From UBA1161 sp049520395 (lineage in GTDB: Bacteria > Planctomycetota > Phycisphaerae > Tepidisphaerales > Tepidisphaeraceae), in assembly GCA_049520395.1 (NCBI GenBank), contig JBEKPV010000001.1, positions 1-64,000 of the forward strand: a stretch of 64,000 nucleotides of DNA, in the 5' to 3' direction. Under the pieces are notes generated by a model. The model saw only the letters and a program-made list of their open reading frames with translations, did not search any database and was not told where the DNA came from. The position numbers were made by a program, and so were the translations under genes. Shown here piece after piece: positions 17,348 through 26,713 of this stretch (position 1 is the first letter of the stretch; every line of letters starts with the position of its first letter).

Positions 17348-18559
17348 TTGCCTGGGCTGGATCACATTCTCTTTACGATTTATTTATTGCTGGGGCCCGG
17401 AGTCTGGGCGGCGCTGATCGCGCTGCTGGTGATGGGGCATCACCGGATGAACCGGTTGCGGCTGGGCGAGCCGCCGCCTCCGGTATCGTCGCCCGCGCCG
17501 CTGGTGACGATTTTGATACCGGCAAAGGATGAGGCGCAGCGGATTGAGGCGTGCGTGGCCGCTTCGCTGGGGCAGGATTATCCCAATTTTGAGATCATCG
17601 CGATCGACGACCGGAGCACGGATGGAACGGGGGAGATTTTGGATCGTCTGGCGGCGGGCGAGCGGCGATTGACCGCGTTGCATGTGGCGGCGGGGGAATT
17701 GCCGGCGGGGTGGGCTGGGAAGACGAATGCTCTGCATCGAGCGACGCCGACGGCGCGGGGGGATTGGCTGCTGTTTCTGGATTCGGATGTGGTGGTGGAG
17801 CCGACGTTGCTTAAGTATCTGGTGGGCGCGGCGTCAGTGCGCGGATACGACGCGATTTCGCTGCTGACGGGGATTCATGGACATTCGATGTTGCAGGAGA
17901 CGGTGCTGCCGGCGGCGGCGGGAGTTTGGGGGATGATGCATCTGGTCTCAGTCACTAATAACGACAATCGTAAGGGGTACGCGGTGGCAAACGGGCAGGT
18001 ATTTTTGATTCGCCGGTCGGCTTATGAGGCGATCGGGGGGCATGCGTCGGCGCGATTTGAATTGGCCGAGGATGTGCAGTTGATGCGAATGCTGAAAACG
18101 GCGGGGTTTCGTACGCGGCTTTTTCTGGGGCGATCGCTGGCGACGACGCATATGTACGGGACGACCCGGCAGGCGATTCGGGGTTGGGCGAGGATTTATG
18201 CGACCACCAATCGCCTGCGAAGCGAGGCGGTGGTGACGGCGATCGCGATTTTGGGAGTCTCGGCGATGGTCTTTTGGCCGGCGGCGATTTTCGGGGTGGC
18301 GGAAGCGCGCGGCGGCGCGTGGCATTGGCTGGTGGCGGCGGGGGTGCATTGGGGGGCGATGGGGGCGTGGCTGGCGATCATCTATCGCGCCAGCGGAAAT
18401 TCGCGGCGGTATGCGATCGCGGCGCCTTTGACGTTTTTATTCGTGCTGGGGATTTTGTTTTACGCGCTGGTGATGTGCCGGACGGGAAGGATTAGCTGGC
18501 GCGGGACGCAATACGCGTTTCGCGCGGCGGGAGGGGTCAAGGACGGCTCGACTTCGTAG
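17348..18559 (+). CDS. membrane-bound family 2 glycosyltransferase (HpnB/CrtQ-like)
   Basis: 403 residues. An N-terminal membrane helix (about 8-30), then a GT-A domain with 'TILIPAKDEAQRI', 'AIDDRSTDGT', 'LPAGWAGKTNAL', the metal-binding 'LFLDSDV', and 'ELAEDVQLMR'. Three C-terminal membrane helices follow (about 300-385). The LPAGWAGK block and C-terminal helices are typical of glycosyltransferases near hopanoid or carotenoid pathways (HpnB, CrtQ), but no such genes are adjacent, so the acceptor is unknown. The start codon (TTG 17348) is the first in frame and is uncertain. The last 23 bases overlap the convergent TPR-GT41 gene. Confidence 0.82.
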   Translation: MPGLDHILFTIYLLLGPGVWAALIALLVMGHHRMNRLRLGEPPPPVSSPAPLVTILIPAKDEAQRIEACVAASLGQDYPNFEIIAIDDRSTDGTGEILDRLAAGERRLTALHVAAGELPAGWAGKTNALHRATPTARGDWLLFLDSDVVVEPTLLKYLVGAASVRGYDAISLLTGIHGHSMLQETVLPAAAGVWGMMHLVSVTNNDNRKGYAVANGQVFLIRRSAYEAIGGHASARFELAEDVQLMRMLKTAGFRTRLFLGRSLATTHMYGTTRQAIRGWARIYATTNRLRSEAVVTAIAILGVSAMVFWPAAIFGVAEARGGAWHWLVAAGVHWGAMGAWLAIIYRASGNSRRYAIAAPLTFLFVLGILFYALVMCRTGRISWRGTQYAFRAAGGVKDGSTS

Positions 18560-20726
18560 CGGTATCGCACCAGGTGTGCCACATGCGGCGATAGAGCGAT
18601 TCCATGTCTTGGGTAAATCCCGGTTCGTCCATGAGCGGCGAATTTTGCATTCGGGATCGCATGCCGCGGCGCAGGGATTCCATTCGAGGGAGGTCGCGTG
18701 CCAGATCGACGGCGATCTGTAGGTAGTGGTCGGGCGTTGCGGCGATGAATTCGTGCAGGCCGAGATTGGAGAGGGTGCTTCGTCCGCCGCGGCCGACGGC
18801 GGTTTGGCCCCAGAGGGTGATGACGGGGACGCCCATCCAGAGTGCGTCGCAGGTGGTGGTACCGCCGCAGAAGGGGAAGGGGTCGAGGGCGATATCGATT
18901 TGGTTGTAGCAGCGAAAATATTCGGGGCCGAAGGATTCGGAGAAATGCAGCCGGTCGGGATCGAGGCCGGTGTTGGCGAGGATGTTGCGTGCTTTTTCGC
19001 GGTGTTTGCCGCGGGCGCTGTAGACCAGGAGTTTTGAATCGGGGAGGGTTTTTAGAATGGCGGACCAGGTGTTCCAGGCGGCGGGGGAAATTTTGCAGTA
19101 ATTGTTTTGGCAGCCGAAGGTGACGTAGCCATTGGTTAGAGCCGGGGATGGCGCGGGAAGGAGGGTGGGGTCGGCGCCGGGCTGGTAGCACCAATAGGTT
19201 TTTGAGAGACGGATGGTTTTCTCGGTGTAGTGGGAGTCGTCGGAGCCGGGGGGATCGATATAGGGATCGGAGATTCGATAGTCGATCGTGTCGAGTCCGG
19301 TGCTGCCGGGGTAGCCGAGATAGCTGGCTTGTACGGGGGCGGGTTTTAAGGCGAAGACGAGCAGGCGGTTGTGAGCGGTGTGGAGAGAGAGGTCGATGAG
19401 AATGTCGATCCGGTCTTCACGAATTTGATCGGCGACCTGCTGGTCGGTGAGACCGACGATGTTGCGCCAGCGGTCGGCGCACTGCTGGAATTGTGGAGTG
19501 GTCGCGTCGGGATGCAGGACGTTGGAATAGGCGGTAATCTCAAATAGCTGGCGATTATGGTGGCGGAATAGAGGGAGGAGATTTCGGCCGACGGGGTGAG
19601 TTCGAAAATCGGGCGAAACGTAGCCGATGCGCAAGGGGCGATCGGGGGTGGGGTCGTTTGAATGAGGTTGAATGAATTTCTTTAATGGCTGGGCATTTTG
19701 CTGGTTCCAGCGGCGAAGTTCGCCGGCGATGGATTCGGCATCGTGGGTCGGGGAATAGTGCAGGGCGAGGATCAGATTGCTGTGGTCTTCGGCGTAGGTG
19801 GGCTGGAGATCAATGGCGCGACGATAGGCGGCGATGGCCTCTTCGACCTGGCCCTGGTCCTTCAGGATGTTGCCGAGATTGTTGTGGGAGTCGGGGGAGG
19901 TGGGCCGCAGGGCGATGGTCTGACGCGCGGCGGCGAGGGCGTCGTCGAGGCGGCCGCCTTCCCGCAGGACGGCGCCGAGATTTATGCGGGCTTCGATGAA
20001 GTCGGGTTTGAGGAGAATCGCCTGGCGGAAGGCGAGGTGGGCTTCGCGGAGTTGCCTGGCGCTTCGGAAGGCGTTGCCGAGATTGTTGTGGGCTTCGGGG
20101 TAATCTGGTTTGAGGGCGATGGCATTTCGCAAAGCGGCGATGGCTTCTTCGCATCGTCCTTTAGCGCTGAGGGCCATGCCGAGATCGTTGTGGGCTTCGG
20201 GCAGGTCGGGGTCGGCGGAGATGGCCTGGCGCAAGGCGGCGATGGCGTCGTCGAGTTTGCCGGACTCTTTGAGCGCGTTGCCGAGGGAGCGGTGGGCTTG
20301 GGCGTAGGTGGGCCAGAGAGCGATGGTCTGCCGGAAGGCGGCGATCGCCTCGTCGATGCGGCCGGTGCTTTTCAGGGCGATGCCGAGATTGAAATGGGCC
20401 TGGGCGTAGTCGGGCCTGAGCGCGATGGCCTGGCGAAGGGGGGCAATCGCTTCGTCGAATTTTCCGCTGTCGATCAGGGCGAAGCCGAGATTGAAATGAG
20501 CTTCGGTTAGTCCGGGCTCGAGGGCGACGGCGCGACGGATCAAATCGACGGCGATGTCGCGCTGGCCACTTTGATGCAGGACCATTCCAAGGAAATGCAG
20601 CGCTTGCGAATGCTCGGGGCGCGTGGCGAGGATTTCTCGATAGAGCTGCTCGGCTTCGGGCAATTGGCCGGCGCGATGGTGTTGCACCGCGCGATCGAAA
20701 GTTTGCTGGATCGTGGGCTGGGTCAT
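18537..20726 (-). CDS. TPR-containing O-GlcNAc-transferase-like protein (GT41), third of three
   Basis: 729 residues. About nine tetratricopeptide repeats (residues 10-335, units such as 'AQAHFNLGIALKSTGRIDEAI') are fused to a SPINDLY/OGT-type GT41 domain. The catalytic region shows 'RIGYVSPDFRTHPVGRNLLPLF', with the His corresponding to the catalytic-region His of OGT. 'FGCQNNYCKIS' contains the Lys that binds the UDP-sugar phosphates, and 'LDPFPFCGGTTTCDALWMGVPV' is split here between two blocks of the C-terminal lobe. Expected to move a sugar to protein Ser/Thr. The ATG at 20726 overlaps the stop of the upstream paralogue (ATGA). Upstream in-frame codons belong to that neighbour's coding sequence. 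Confidence 0.88.
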   Translation of the reverse strand: MTQPTIQQTFDRAVQHHRAGQLPEAEQLYREILATRPEHSQALHFLGMVLHQSGQRDIAVDLIRRAVALEPGLTEAHFNLGFALIDSGKFDEAIAPLRQAIALRPDYAQAHFNLGIALKSTGRIDEAIAAFRQTIALWPTYAQAHRSLGNALKESGKLDDAIAALRQAISADPDLPEAHNDLGMALSAKGRCEEAIAALRNAIALKPDYPEAHNNLGNAFRSARQLREAHLAFRQAILLKPDFIEARINLGAVLREGGRLDDALAAARQTIALRPTSPDSHNNLGNILKDQGQVEEAIAAYRRAIDLQPTYAEDHSNLILALHYSPTHDAESIAGELRRWNQQNAQPLKKFIQPHSNDPTPDRPLRIGYVSPDFRTHPVGRNLLPLFRHHNRQLFEITAYSNVLHPDATTPQFQQCADRWRNIVGLTDQQVADQIREDRIDILIDLSLHTAHNRLLVFALKPAPVQASYLGYPGSTGLDTIDYRISDPYIDPPGSDDSHYTEKTIRLSKTYWCYQPGADPTLLPAPSPALTNGYVTFGCQNNYCKISPAAWNTWSAILKTLPDSKLLVYSARGKHREKARNILANTGLDPDRLHFSESFGPEYFRCYNQIDIALDPFPFCGGTTTCDALWMGVPVITLWGQTAVGRGGRSTLSNLGLHEFIAATPDHYLQIAVDLARDLPRMESLRRGMRSRMQNSPLMDEPGFTQDMESLYRRMWHTWCDTATKSSRP

Positions 20727-22717
20727 GACGGGGAGGCTGGTTTGGATGTTTCGCACCAGGCGCGCCACATCTGGCGGTAGGCCGATTCGATGCCGCGGGT
20801 GAATTGGTCGGCGTCGCAGAGGGGGGAATTTAACATGCGTTGGCGCAGGGTTTGGCGCAGGTTTGAAAGGCGGGGTACGTTGTTAGCAACGCCGGAAGCG
20901 ATTTGAATGAATTGGTCTGGCGTGGTGGCGATCAAATCGGTCAGCCCGAGGTTGCTTAGCTGACTGAGGCCGGCGCGGCCGACGGCGGTTGTGCCTACCA
21001 GCGTTACCACGGGTACGCCCATCCAAAGGGAGTCCAGACTGGTGGTGTGGCCGTTGTAGGGAAAGCTGTCCAGGCCCAGATCGATGCGGCGGTAGGTTTG
21101 CAGATAGTTCATGCGGGGCGACCGCTCGATCCATTCCAATCGCTCGGGAGCGATTTGGTGATGCTGGAATTTTTCTTCCGTAAGTTGCCGGGCGGTTCCG
21201 GCGGGGCAGAGGAGGGCCAATCGCGATGTCGGCGTCTGGCGCATGACCGCGGCCCAGAGATCGAGCACGGCATCGTTTACTTTAAAGAAGCTGTTCAGGC
21301 AGCCGAAAGTGATGAAACCGTTTTGCAGAGCGGGAAGGGGATTGACGGGTTCGGTGGGGGCTTCCATGGCTTGCGGGTCGTAGCACCAGAAGCTTTTAGG
21401 GAGGCGGAGGGATTTCTCAACATACCAGTCTTCATGCTGGCCTGGCGGGTCGAGATAGGGATCGGTGAGTCTGTAGTCGAAGGCGTCCAAACCGGTTCCG
21501 CCGGGGTATCCGCCGAAGGTGACTTGTATGGGGGCGGGTTTGCGGGCGAAGACGAGCAGGCGGTTGCCGCCGGTGTGGAGGGCTAGATCGACCAGGATGT
21601 CGATCTGGTCGCTTTGGATTTGCCCGGCCACCTGCTCGTCGGAGAGTCCGCCAATCATGCGCCAGTCGTCCGCGTTTTGCTCAAATTGGCGTGTCATCGC
21701 GTCGGGGAGAGGCACCTGGGCGTAACCGGTGATTTCAAATCGCTGGCGATCGTGATGGCGGAATAGAGGCAGAAGATTTCTTCCGACGGGATGATCGCGG
21801 AAATCGGGTGAGACATAGCCGATCCGCAGGGGACGGTCGGGATTGCGATCGGTGGAATTTTTCCAAACGTTTTTTCGAAGCGGCTGGGCGCGTTGGAGGT
21901 TGAAACGGCGGAGCTCTTCGGCGATTGAACCGGCGTTTTGGCCGGGATGATAGTGCAGGGTGAGGATGAGATCGCTGTGAATCACGGCGCAACCGGGCTT
22001 TAGCGCGATCGCCCGACGATAAGCGGCAACCGACTCGTCAAGCTGCCCCAGGTCTTTTAGAGCGAGGCCGAGATTGACGTGGGGTTCGGAGGCGGAAGGA
22101 TTGAGGGCGATGGCCCGGCGAAAAGCCGCGACCGCCTGGTCGAGTAAGCCCTTGTCTTTGAGAGCAACGCCAAAATTGGTGTGGGCGTCGGCGTAATTGG
22201 GCCGCAGCGCGATGGCTTGGCGGTAGGCGGTCATCGCTTCGTCGAGTTGTCCCTTGTCGCGCAGGGCGTTGCCTAGATTGCTGTGGGATTCGGCGTGGGC
22301 GGGGTTGAGAGAGATCGCTTTCTGATAGGCGGCGATCGCTTCGTCGAATCGGCCTTTTTCTTTGAGGGCATTGCCGAGGTTGCAGTGGGCTTCGGTAAGC
22401 CTGGGATTGAGGGCGATGGCCTGCTGGTATGCGGCAATCGCTTCGTCGGGGCGGCCGCTTTCGATCATGACGATGCCCAGGTTGTAGTAGGCTTCGGCGT
22501 AATCGGGCTTAAGGACGATGGCTCGGCGGAGTAAATCGAGCGCGCTGTCGCGACGACCGAACTGATGGTGGACCATTGCCAAACAAAGGAGTGCCGCCGG
22601 ATGCTCGGGCTGCTGGGTCAGGATTTTTTGGTAGAGCTGCTCGGCCTCGGGCAATTGGCCGGCGCGATGGTGTTGCAGCGCGCGATCGAAGGTTTGTTGG
22701 ATCGCGGGCTGGGTCAT
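20723..22717 (-). CDS. TPR-containing O-GlcNAc-transferase-like protein (GT41), second of three
   Basis: 664 residues: about seven TPR units (residues 10-280), then the GT41 domain with 'RIGYVSPDFRDHPVGRNLL', 'FGCLNSFFKVND' (donor-binding Lys) and 'FPYNGHTTSLDSLWMGVPVV'. It is closely similar to the first gene in the array, including identical stretches such as 'PTEPVNPLPALQNGFITFGCL', and less so to the third. It starts at ATG 22717, overlapping the previous stop by ATGA, so translation is coupled. The paralogues differ mainly in TPR number, which sets acceptor recognition in this family. Confidence 0.88.
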   Translation of the reverse strand: MTQPAIQQTFDRALQHHRAGQLPEAEQLYQKILTQQPEHPAALLCLAMVHHQFGRRDSALDLLRRAIVLKPDYAEAYYNLGIVMIESGRPDEAIAAYQQAIALNPRLTEAHCNLGNALKEKGRFDEAIAAYQKAISLNPAHAESHSNLGNALRDKGQLDEAMTAYRQAIALRPNYADAHTNFGVALKDKGLLDQAVAAFRRAIALNPSASEPHVNLGLALKDLGQLDESVAAYRRAIALKPGCAVIHSDLILTLHYHPGQNAGSIAEELRRFNLQRAQPLRKNVWKNSTDRNPDRPLRIGYVSPDFRDHPVGRNLLPLFRHHDRQRFEITGYAQVPLPDAMTRQFEQNADDWRMIGGLSDEQVAGQIQSDQIDILVDLALHTGGNRLLVFARKPAPIQVTFGGYPGGTGLDAFDYRLTDPYLDPPGQHEDWYVEKSLRLPKSFWCYDPQAMEAPTEPVNPLPALQNGFITFGCLNSFFKVNDAVLDLWAAVMRQTPTSRLALLCPAGTARQLTEEKFQHHQIAPERLEWIERSPRMNYLQTYRRIDLGLDSFPYNGHTTSLDSLWMGVPVVTLVGTTAVGRAGLSQLSNLGLTDLIATTPDQFIQIASGVANNVPRLSNLRQTLRQRMLNSPLCDADQFTRGIESAYRQMWRAWCETSKPASPS

Positions 22718-24606
22718 GACGGTGAGGCTACTATAGGCGAGTCGCACCAGGCGCGCCACATCTGGCGGAACGCCGCTTCGATGCCGCGGGCGAATTGTTC
22801 GCGGTCGCAGAGGGGGGAATCGAGCATACGCCGGCGGAGGGTTTGCCGCAGGTTTGAGAGGCGGATTAAGTCGCTGGAGAGGGCGGCGACGATTTCAACG
22901 TATTGCCGGGGTGTCTCGGCGATCAATTCGGTCAGGCCGAGGTTGCTCAATTGGCTCAGGCCGGCGCGGCCGACGACCGTTTGGCCTACGAGGGTCACTA
23001 CGGGTACGCCCATCCAGAAGGAATCGAGGCTGGTGGTGTGGCCGTTGTAGGGAAAGGTGTCCAGGCCCAGGTCGATGCGGCGGTAGGTTTGCAAATACTG
23101 GCTGCGCGGCAAACGGCTGACCCACTCGATTCGTTCCGGGCTGATTTGTTCGCGCTGCAATTTTTCTTCCGTGCGCTGCCGGGCGGATCCCAGCGGGCCC
23201 AGGAGGATCAGCCGCGATTTCGGCAAGCGGCGCATGATGGCGGCCCAGAGTTCGAGGACGGGGTCGTTGAGTTTGCAGAAATTGTTCAGGCAGCCGAACG
23301 TGATGAAGCCGTTTTGCAGAGCGGGAAGGGGATTGACGGGTTCGGTGGGGGCTTCCATGGGGAGGGGATCGTAGCACCAAAAGCTGTGGGGGAGGCGGAT
23401 CGATTTTTCGATATACCAGTCGTCGTGGTGGCCCGGAGGGTCGAGGTGGGGATCGGTGAGTCGATAGTCCATGGTGGATAAGCCGGTTCCGCCGGGATAT
23501 GCGCCGAAGGTGACTTGTATGGGGGCGGGTTTGCGGGCGAAGAGGCACAGGAGGGCGCCGGACATGTGCAAGGCGAGATCGACGAGAATGTCGATGCGGT
23601 CGGACTGGATTTGGGCGGCGATTTGTTCATCGGTGAGTCCGACGATTCCGCGCCAGGCGTCGGCGTTTTGCTGAAATTGCTGGGTCATCGCGTCGGGACG
23701 GCGGACCTGGGCGTAGCAGATGAACTCGAATTGCCGGCGATCGTGGTACTGAAAGAGGGGCAGAAGATTTCGGCCGATGACGTGGAATCGGAAATCGGGC
23801 GAGACAAAGCCGATCCGCAGGCGGCGGTTGGGATCGCGGTCGTTGGAATGTACTGGAATAAATTTCCGCAGCGGGTGTGCGTGCTGCTGGTGCCAGCGGC
23901 GAAGTTCTTCGAGGATGGCATGAGCGTCGTAGCGGGGGTGATAGTGCTGCGCGAAAACGACATCGCTGGCGGCTTCGGGATGATTGGGGCGGAGCGCGAT
24001 CGATTGGCGATAGGCGGCGATGGCTTCTTCGATTAGCCCAAGGTCTTTGAGGGCGTGGCCGTGGTTGGTGTGGGCGTCGGCAAAATTGGGTTTAAGCGCG
24101 ATGGCCTGGCGATAGGCGGCGACGGCCTGGTCGATTTGGCCTTTGTCTTTCAGGGCGCTGCCGAGATTGCTGTGGGCTTCGGCGATGCCGGGGTTTAGCG
24201 CGATGGCCTGGCGGCAGGCGGCGATGGATTCATCGATTTGCTCTTTGTCCCGCAGGGCGCTGGCGAGATTGGTGTAGGCTTCGGCGTGATCGGGCTTCAG
24301 AGCGATGGCCTGGCGATAGGCGGCAATGGCGTCATCGAGATGACCGCGGCGTTTGAGGGCTATGCCGAGATTTCCGTAGGCTTTGGCGTAGCCGGGTTTG
24401 AGCGCGATGGCACGGCGATACGAGGCGATGGCGTCGTCGAGCCGGCCCATGGTTCTGAGGACATTGCCCAGATTGTTGTGAGTTTCGGCATGCTCGGGCT
24501 GGGCGGCGAGGACCGATCGATATAGCTCCTCGGCCTCCGGCAATTGCCCCGCGTGGTGGCGCTGCGCCGCGAGATCGAAAGTCTGTTGGAGGGTGAGCTG
24601 AACCAT
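22714..24606 (-). CDS. TPR-containing O-GlcNAc-transferase-like protein (GT41), first of three
   Basis: 630 residues: about six TPR units (residues 8-235), then GT41 with 'RIGFVSPDFRFHVIGRNLL' (His kept, following residues differ from its paralogues), 'FGCLNNFCKLND' and 'FPYNGHTTSLDSFWMGVPVV'. First gene of the leftward three-gene array, so its promoter should lie in the 82 bases between 24607 and the PEP-CTERM gene end at 24689. The stacked, overlapping copies indicate tandem duplication with later divergence. Whether all three act on proteins or on different glycans is unknown. Confidence 0.88.
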   Translation of the reverse strand: MVQLTLQQTFDLAAQRHHAGQLPEAEELYRSVLAAQPEHAETHNNLGNVLRTMGRLDDAIASYRRAIALKPGYAKAYGNLGIALKRRGHLDDAIAAYRQAIALKPDHAEAYTNLASALRDKEQIDESIAACRQAIALNPGIAEAHSNLGSALKDKGQIDQAVAAYRQAIALKPNFADAHTNHGHALKDLGLIEEAIAAYRQSIALRPNHPEAASDVVFAQHYHPRYDAHAILEELRRWHQQHAHPLRKFIPVHSNDRDPNRRLRIGFVSPDFRFHVIGRNLLPLFQYHDRRQFEFICYAQVRRPDAMTQQFQQNADAWRGIVGLTDEQIAAQIQSDRIDILVDLALHMSGALLCLFARKPAPIQVTFGAYPGGTGLSTMDYRLTDPHLDPPGHHDDWYIEKSIRLPHSFWCYDPLPMEAPTEPVNPLPALQNGFITFGCLNNFCKLNDPVLELWAAIMRRLPKSRLILLGPLGSARQRTEEKLQREQISPERIEWVSRLPRSQYLQTYRRIDLGLDTFPYNGHTTSLDSFWMGVPVVTLVGQTVVGRAGLSQLSNLGLTELIAETPRQYVEIVAALSSDLIRLSNLRQTLRRRMLDSPLCDREQFARGIEAAFRQMWRAWCDSPIVASPS

Positions 24607-24688
24607 GGCGCGGCGGCCACTATCCGGCGCGGATTATTCAATGGCAAGAATAATCCAAGCGCTGGCCGCCGGAGCGGACGCTTGCGAA

Positions 24689-26224
24689 TCAGGTTGATTC
24701 GGATTTTGGGTGCGCCTGCCGCCTGCGCGAGAGGAGCATGAGGCCGGCGGCACCGGCGAGGGCGAGGGTGCCGGGTTCGGGGACGGAGTTAATCACCAGC
24801 GCTTCCACATCGCTTCCGGCGACGAGGGTTGGGACGGCGACGGTGTAGATGGGGTTGGCGGAGGTTACGAAGGTGTCGTCGGCTTCCTGGGATACTTCGT
24901 CGCCGCTGCTGTTTTTGTAGTTGCCCAGGGCGTCGGCGATGGTGGTTCCGTTCACGGACAGGCCGTTGATGTAGACGTTGTTGGCGTAGAACATTTTCCA
25001 GTTGCCGCTGTTGGTATAGACATCGTTGACGAAGTTGAAATCGGTTTCATTGGGGGTTGAGGCGTTGAGGCCGTAGATATTGGCGGCATTTCCGCTGACA
25101 TCGTTGACCTTGATGTTTTCGATGGTGATGCCGCTCCAGAATGGTTCGTTGGCGCCGGGGGTGTAAACGGGGGCGGGAATGGAGGGGTATTTTTCGTCGC
25201 CGCCGCTGGTGTAATAGCTGGAGATGACCAGTCCGTCGTCGACGTCGTTGATGTTGATGTTGTTGAAGGTGACGTTTTCGACGTGGCCGCCCTGGCCGGC
25301 GCCGGATTTAAGGTCGATACCGTTGGCGTTGGATTGGGTCGCCATGTTGATGGTGCAGTTGTTGACGAATAGGCCGTTGAGGCCCAGTTGGGTTTGGCCT
25401 CCGACGGAGATTCCGTGGCCGTCGGTGATGGTGCAGTTCTGGATGTAGATATTGCTGCAGACGGTGCTTTCGGGTTTGAGGACGATGTCGTCGTCGCCGT
25501 CGTGGATGGTGCAGTTTTCGATGAGGAAGTTGCTGCCGGAGAAATCGACTCCGTCGGTGTTGGATTGGATTTTGGAATCGGTGATGGTGACATCGTTGAT
25601 CAGGACGTTGCTGTCGTTTTCGGCGATGAGGTGTTCGTTGCTGGCGTTCTCGATGGTGACGTCGTAGACCTCGAGATTGGTGATGTTTTCGACGAGGACC
25701 ATGTGGTTGCCGCTGGTGCTGGTGGCATTGTCATTGATGATGCCGCCGCCGCTGATTTCGACATTTTGCGAGGTGCCGGCGAGGGTGTTGATGAATTCGG
25801 CTTTGGGGTTGAGATTTTCGAGTGTGGCGCCGCTGTTGACCTGGAGATTGGTGCCATTGCCGATGAAGAGTTCGTCGGCTTCGAAGGTTCCGGTGCCGGG
25901 GATTTCGACGGTTCCGCCGCCGTTGGCCGCGGCGTAGGCGAGGAAGTCGTTGATGACGGTGGTGTCGTTGGCGCCGACGGTGGCGACGGCTCCGCCGTCA
26001 ATCTTGGAATTGGAGACGGTCACGTTATACGTCGTGGCGCCGATGGAAGGGAGATCGATATTGTAAGCATGCACCACGGCAACCGCGCCCGGCGAGAGGA
26101 GCACCATACCGGCGACCAGGTGCAGGCGGTTGAGCCCGAATTTGCGCGCGACGCGTTGTTTTTCAATCCGCGTGGACTTGCGCGTTGCTGTTGGATTTTC
26201 GGATGATTGATTGACAATGCACAT
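24689..26224 (-). CDS. PEP-CTERM beta-helix protein, GH28 (polygalacturonase-like)
   Basis: 511 residues. A long N-terminal export region (hydrophobic 'LHLVAGMVLLSPGAVAVVHA') precedes a right-handed parallel beta-helix. GH28 catalytic blocks are 'SNTDGVDFSG', 'DGDDDIVLKP', 'DGHGISVGG' and 'GIDLKSG' (usually RIK, here DLK). The C-terminus is a PEP-CTERM sorting tag: 'VPEPGTLALAGAAGLMLL' then 'SRRR', expected to be processed by an exosortase, which is not in this window. Likely extracellular and acting on pectin-like or other acidic polysaccharide. The ATG at 26224 has GGGAGGA seven bases upstream. A second paralogue sits at 33.9 kb. Confidence 0.82.
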   Translation of the reverse strand: MCIVNQSSENPTATRKSTRIEKQRVARKFGLNRLHLVAGMVLLSPGAVAVVHAYNIDLPSIGATTYNVTVSNSKIDGGAVATVGANDTTVINDFLAYAAANGGGTVEIPGTGTFEADELFIGNGTNLQVNSGATLENLNPKAEFINTLAGTSQNVEISGGGIINDNATSTSGNHMVLVENITNLEVYDVTIENASNEHLIAENDSNVLINDVTITDSKIQSNTDGVDFSGSNFLIENCTIHDGDDDIVLKPESTVCSNIYIQNCTITDGHGISVGGQTQLGLNGLFVNNCTINMATQSNANGIDLKSGAGQGGHVENVTFNNININDVDDGLVISSYYTSGGDEKYPSIPAPVYTPGANEPFWSGITIENIKVNDVSGNAANIYGLNASTPNETDFNFVNDVYTNSGNWKMFYANNVYINGLSVNGTTIADALGNYKNSSGDEVSQEADDTFVTSANPIYTVAVPTLVAGSDVEALVINSVPEPGTLALAGAAGLMLLSRRRQAHPKSEST

Positions 26225-26713
26225 CGTTCGGTCCTCCCGAAGGGTACTGCGAATTTTAAAAAAGCGCAGACATGGGTCGCGACGGTCGCGAAACATGGCA
26301 AAACAAGAACTCGTCCGGTGCGGATCGCGCCGGATGAACCGAAGGCCTTATGCCTTCGCTGAATTTTTACGAAAAAAAAGACCGTGCGTGTTCCCCGATT
26401 GGGAGGAACATTTACGTATTACGACTTGAAATAGGAAGGGTGAGACTTGACGAAACAACCGACTACCTAGGCCGCCACGTCCACCTTTTTACGACGCTGA
26501 CATAGAAACTCATCTTCGATTTGGCAAATAATTATTCGTAATCTGCCAACCGAAATCTCCGCTGCGCACGGCTTTCCCCGATAATGTAATAAGGGGTGAT
26601 CTAATTTGCAAACGAATTTTTCTTTTTTTGATGAAAAAGGCGCGGGGACTTATGGATTTTGGAGTTGGCGGGCGCGCAGAATTTGCGTGACCGATTTGCC
26701 ACGCGGCATTTTT
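26225..26713. promoter_or_regulatory. 489-base AT-richer intergenic region with inverted repeats
   Basis: No gene is supported here. The stretch is visibly less GC-rich than its surroundings and should hold the leftward promoter of the GH28-like gene. Seen: a hairpin GAAGGC-CTTAT-GCCTTC (26341-26357) and an inverted repeat TTGGCA (26521-26526) with TGCCAA (26544-26549) separated by 17 bases, reminiscent of a dimeric regulator site. Several A/T runs occur near 26370 and 26610-26640. Confidence 0.4.
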
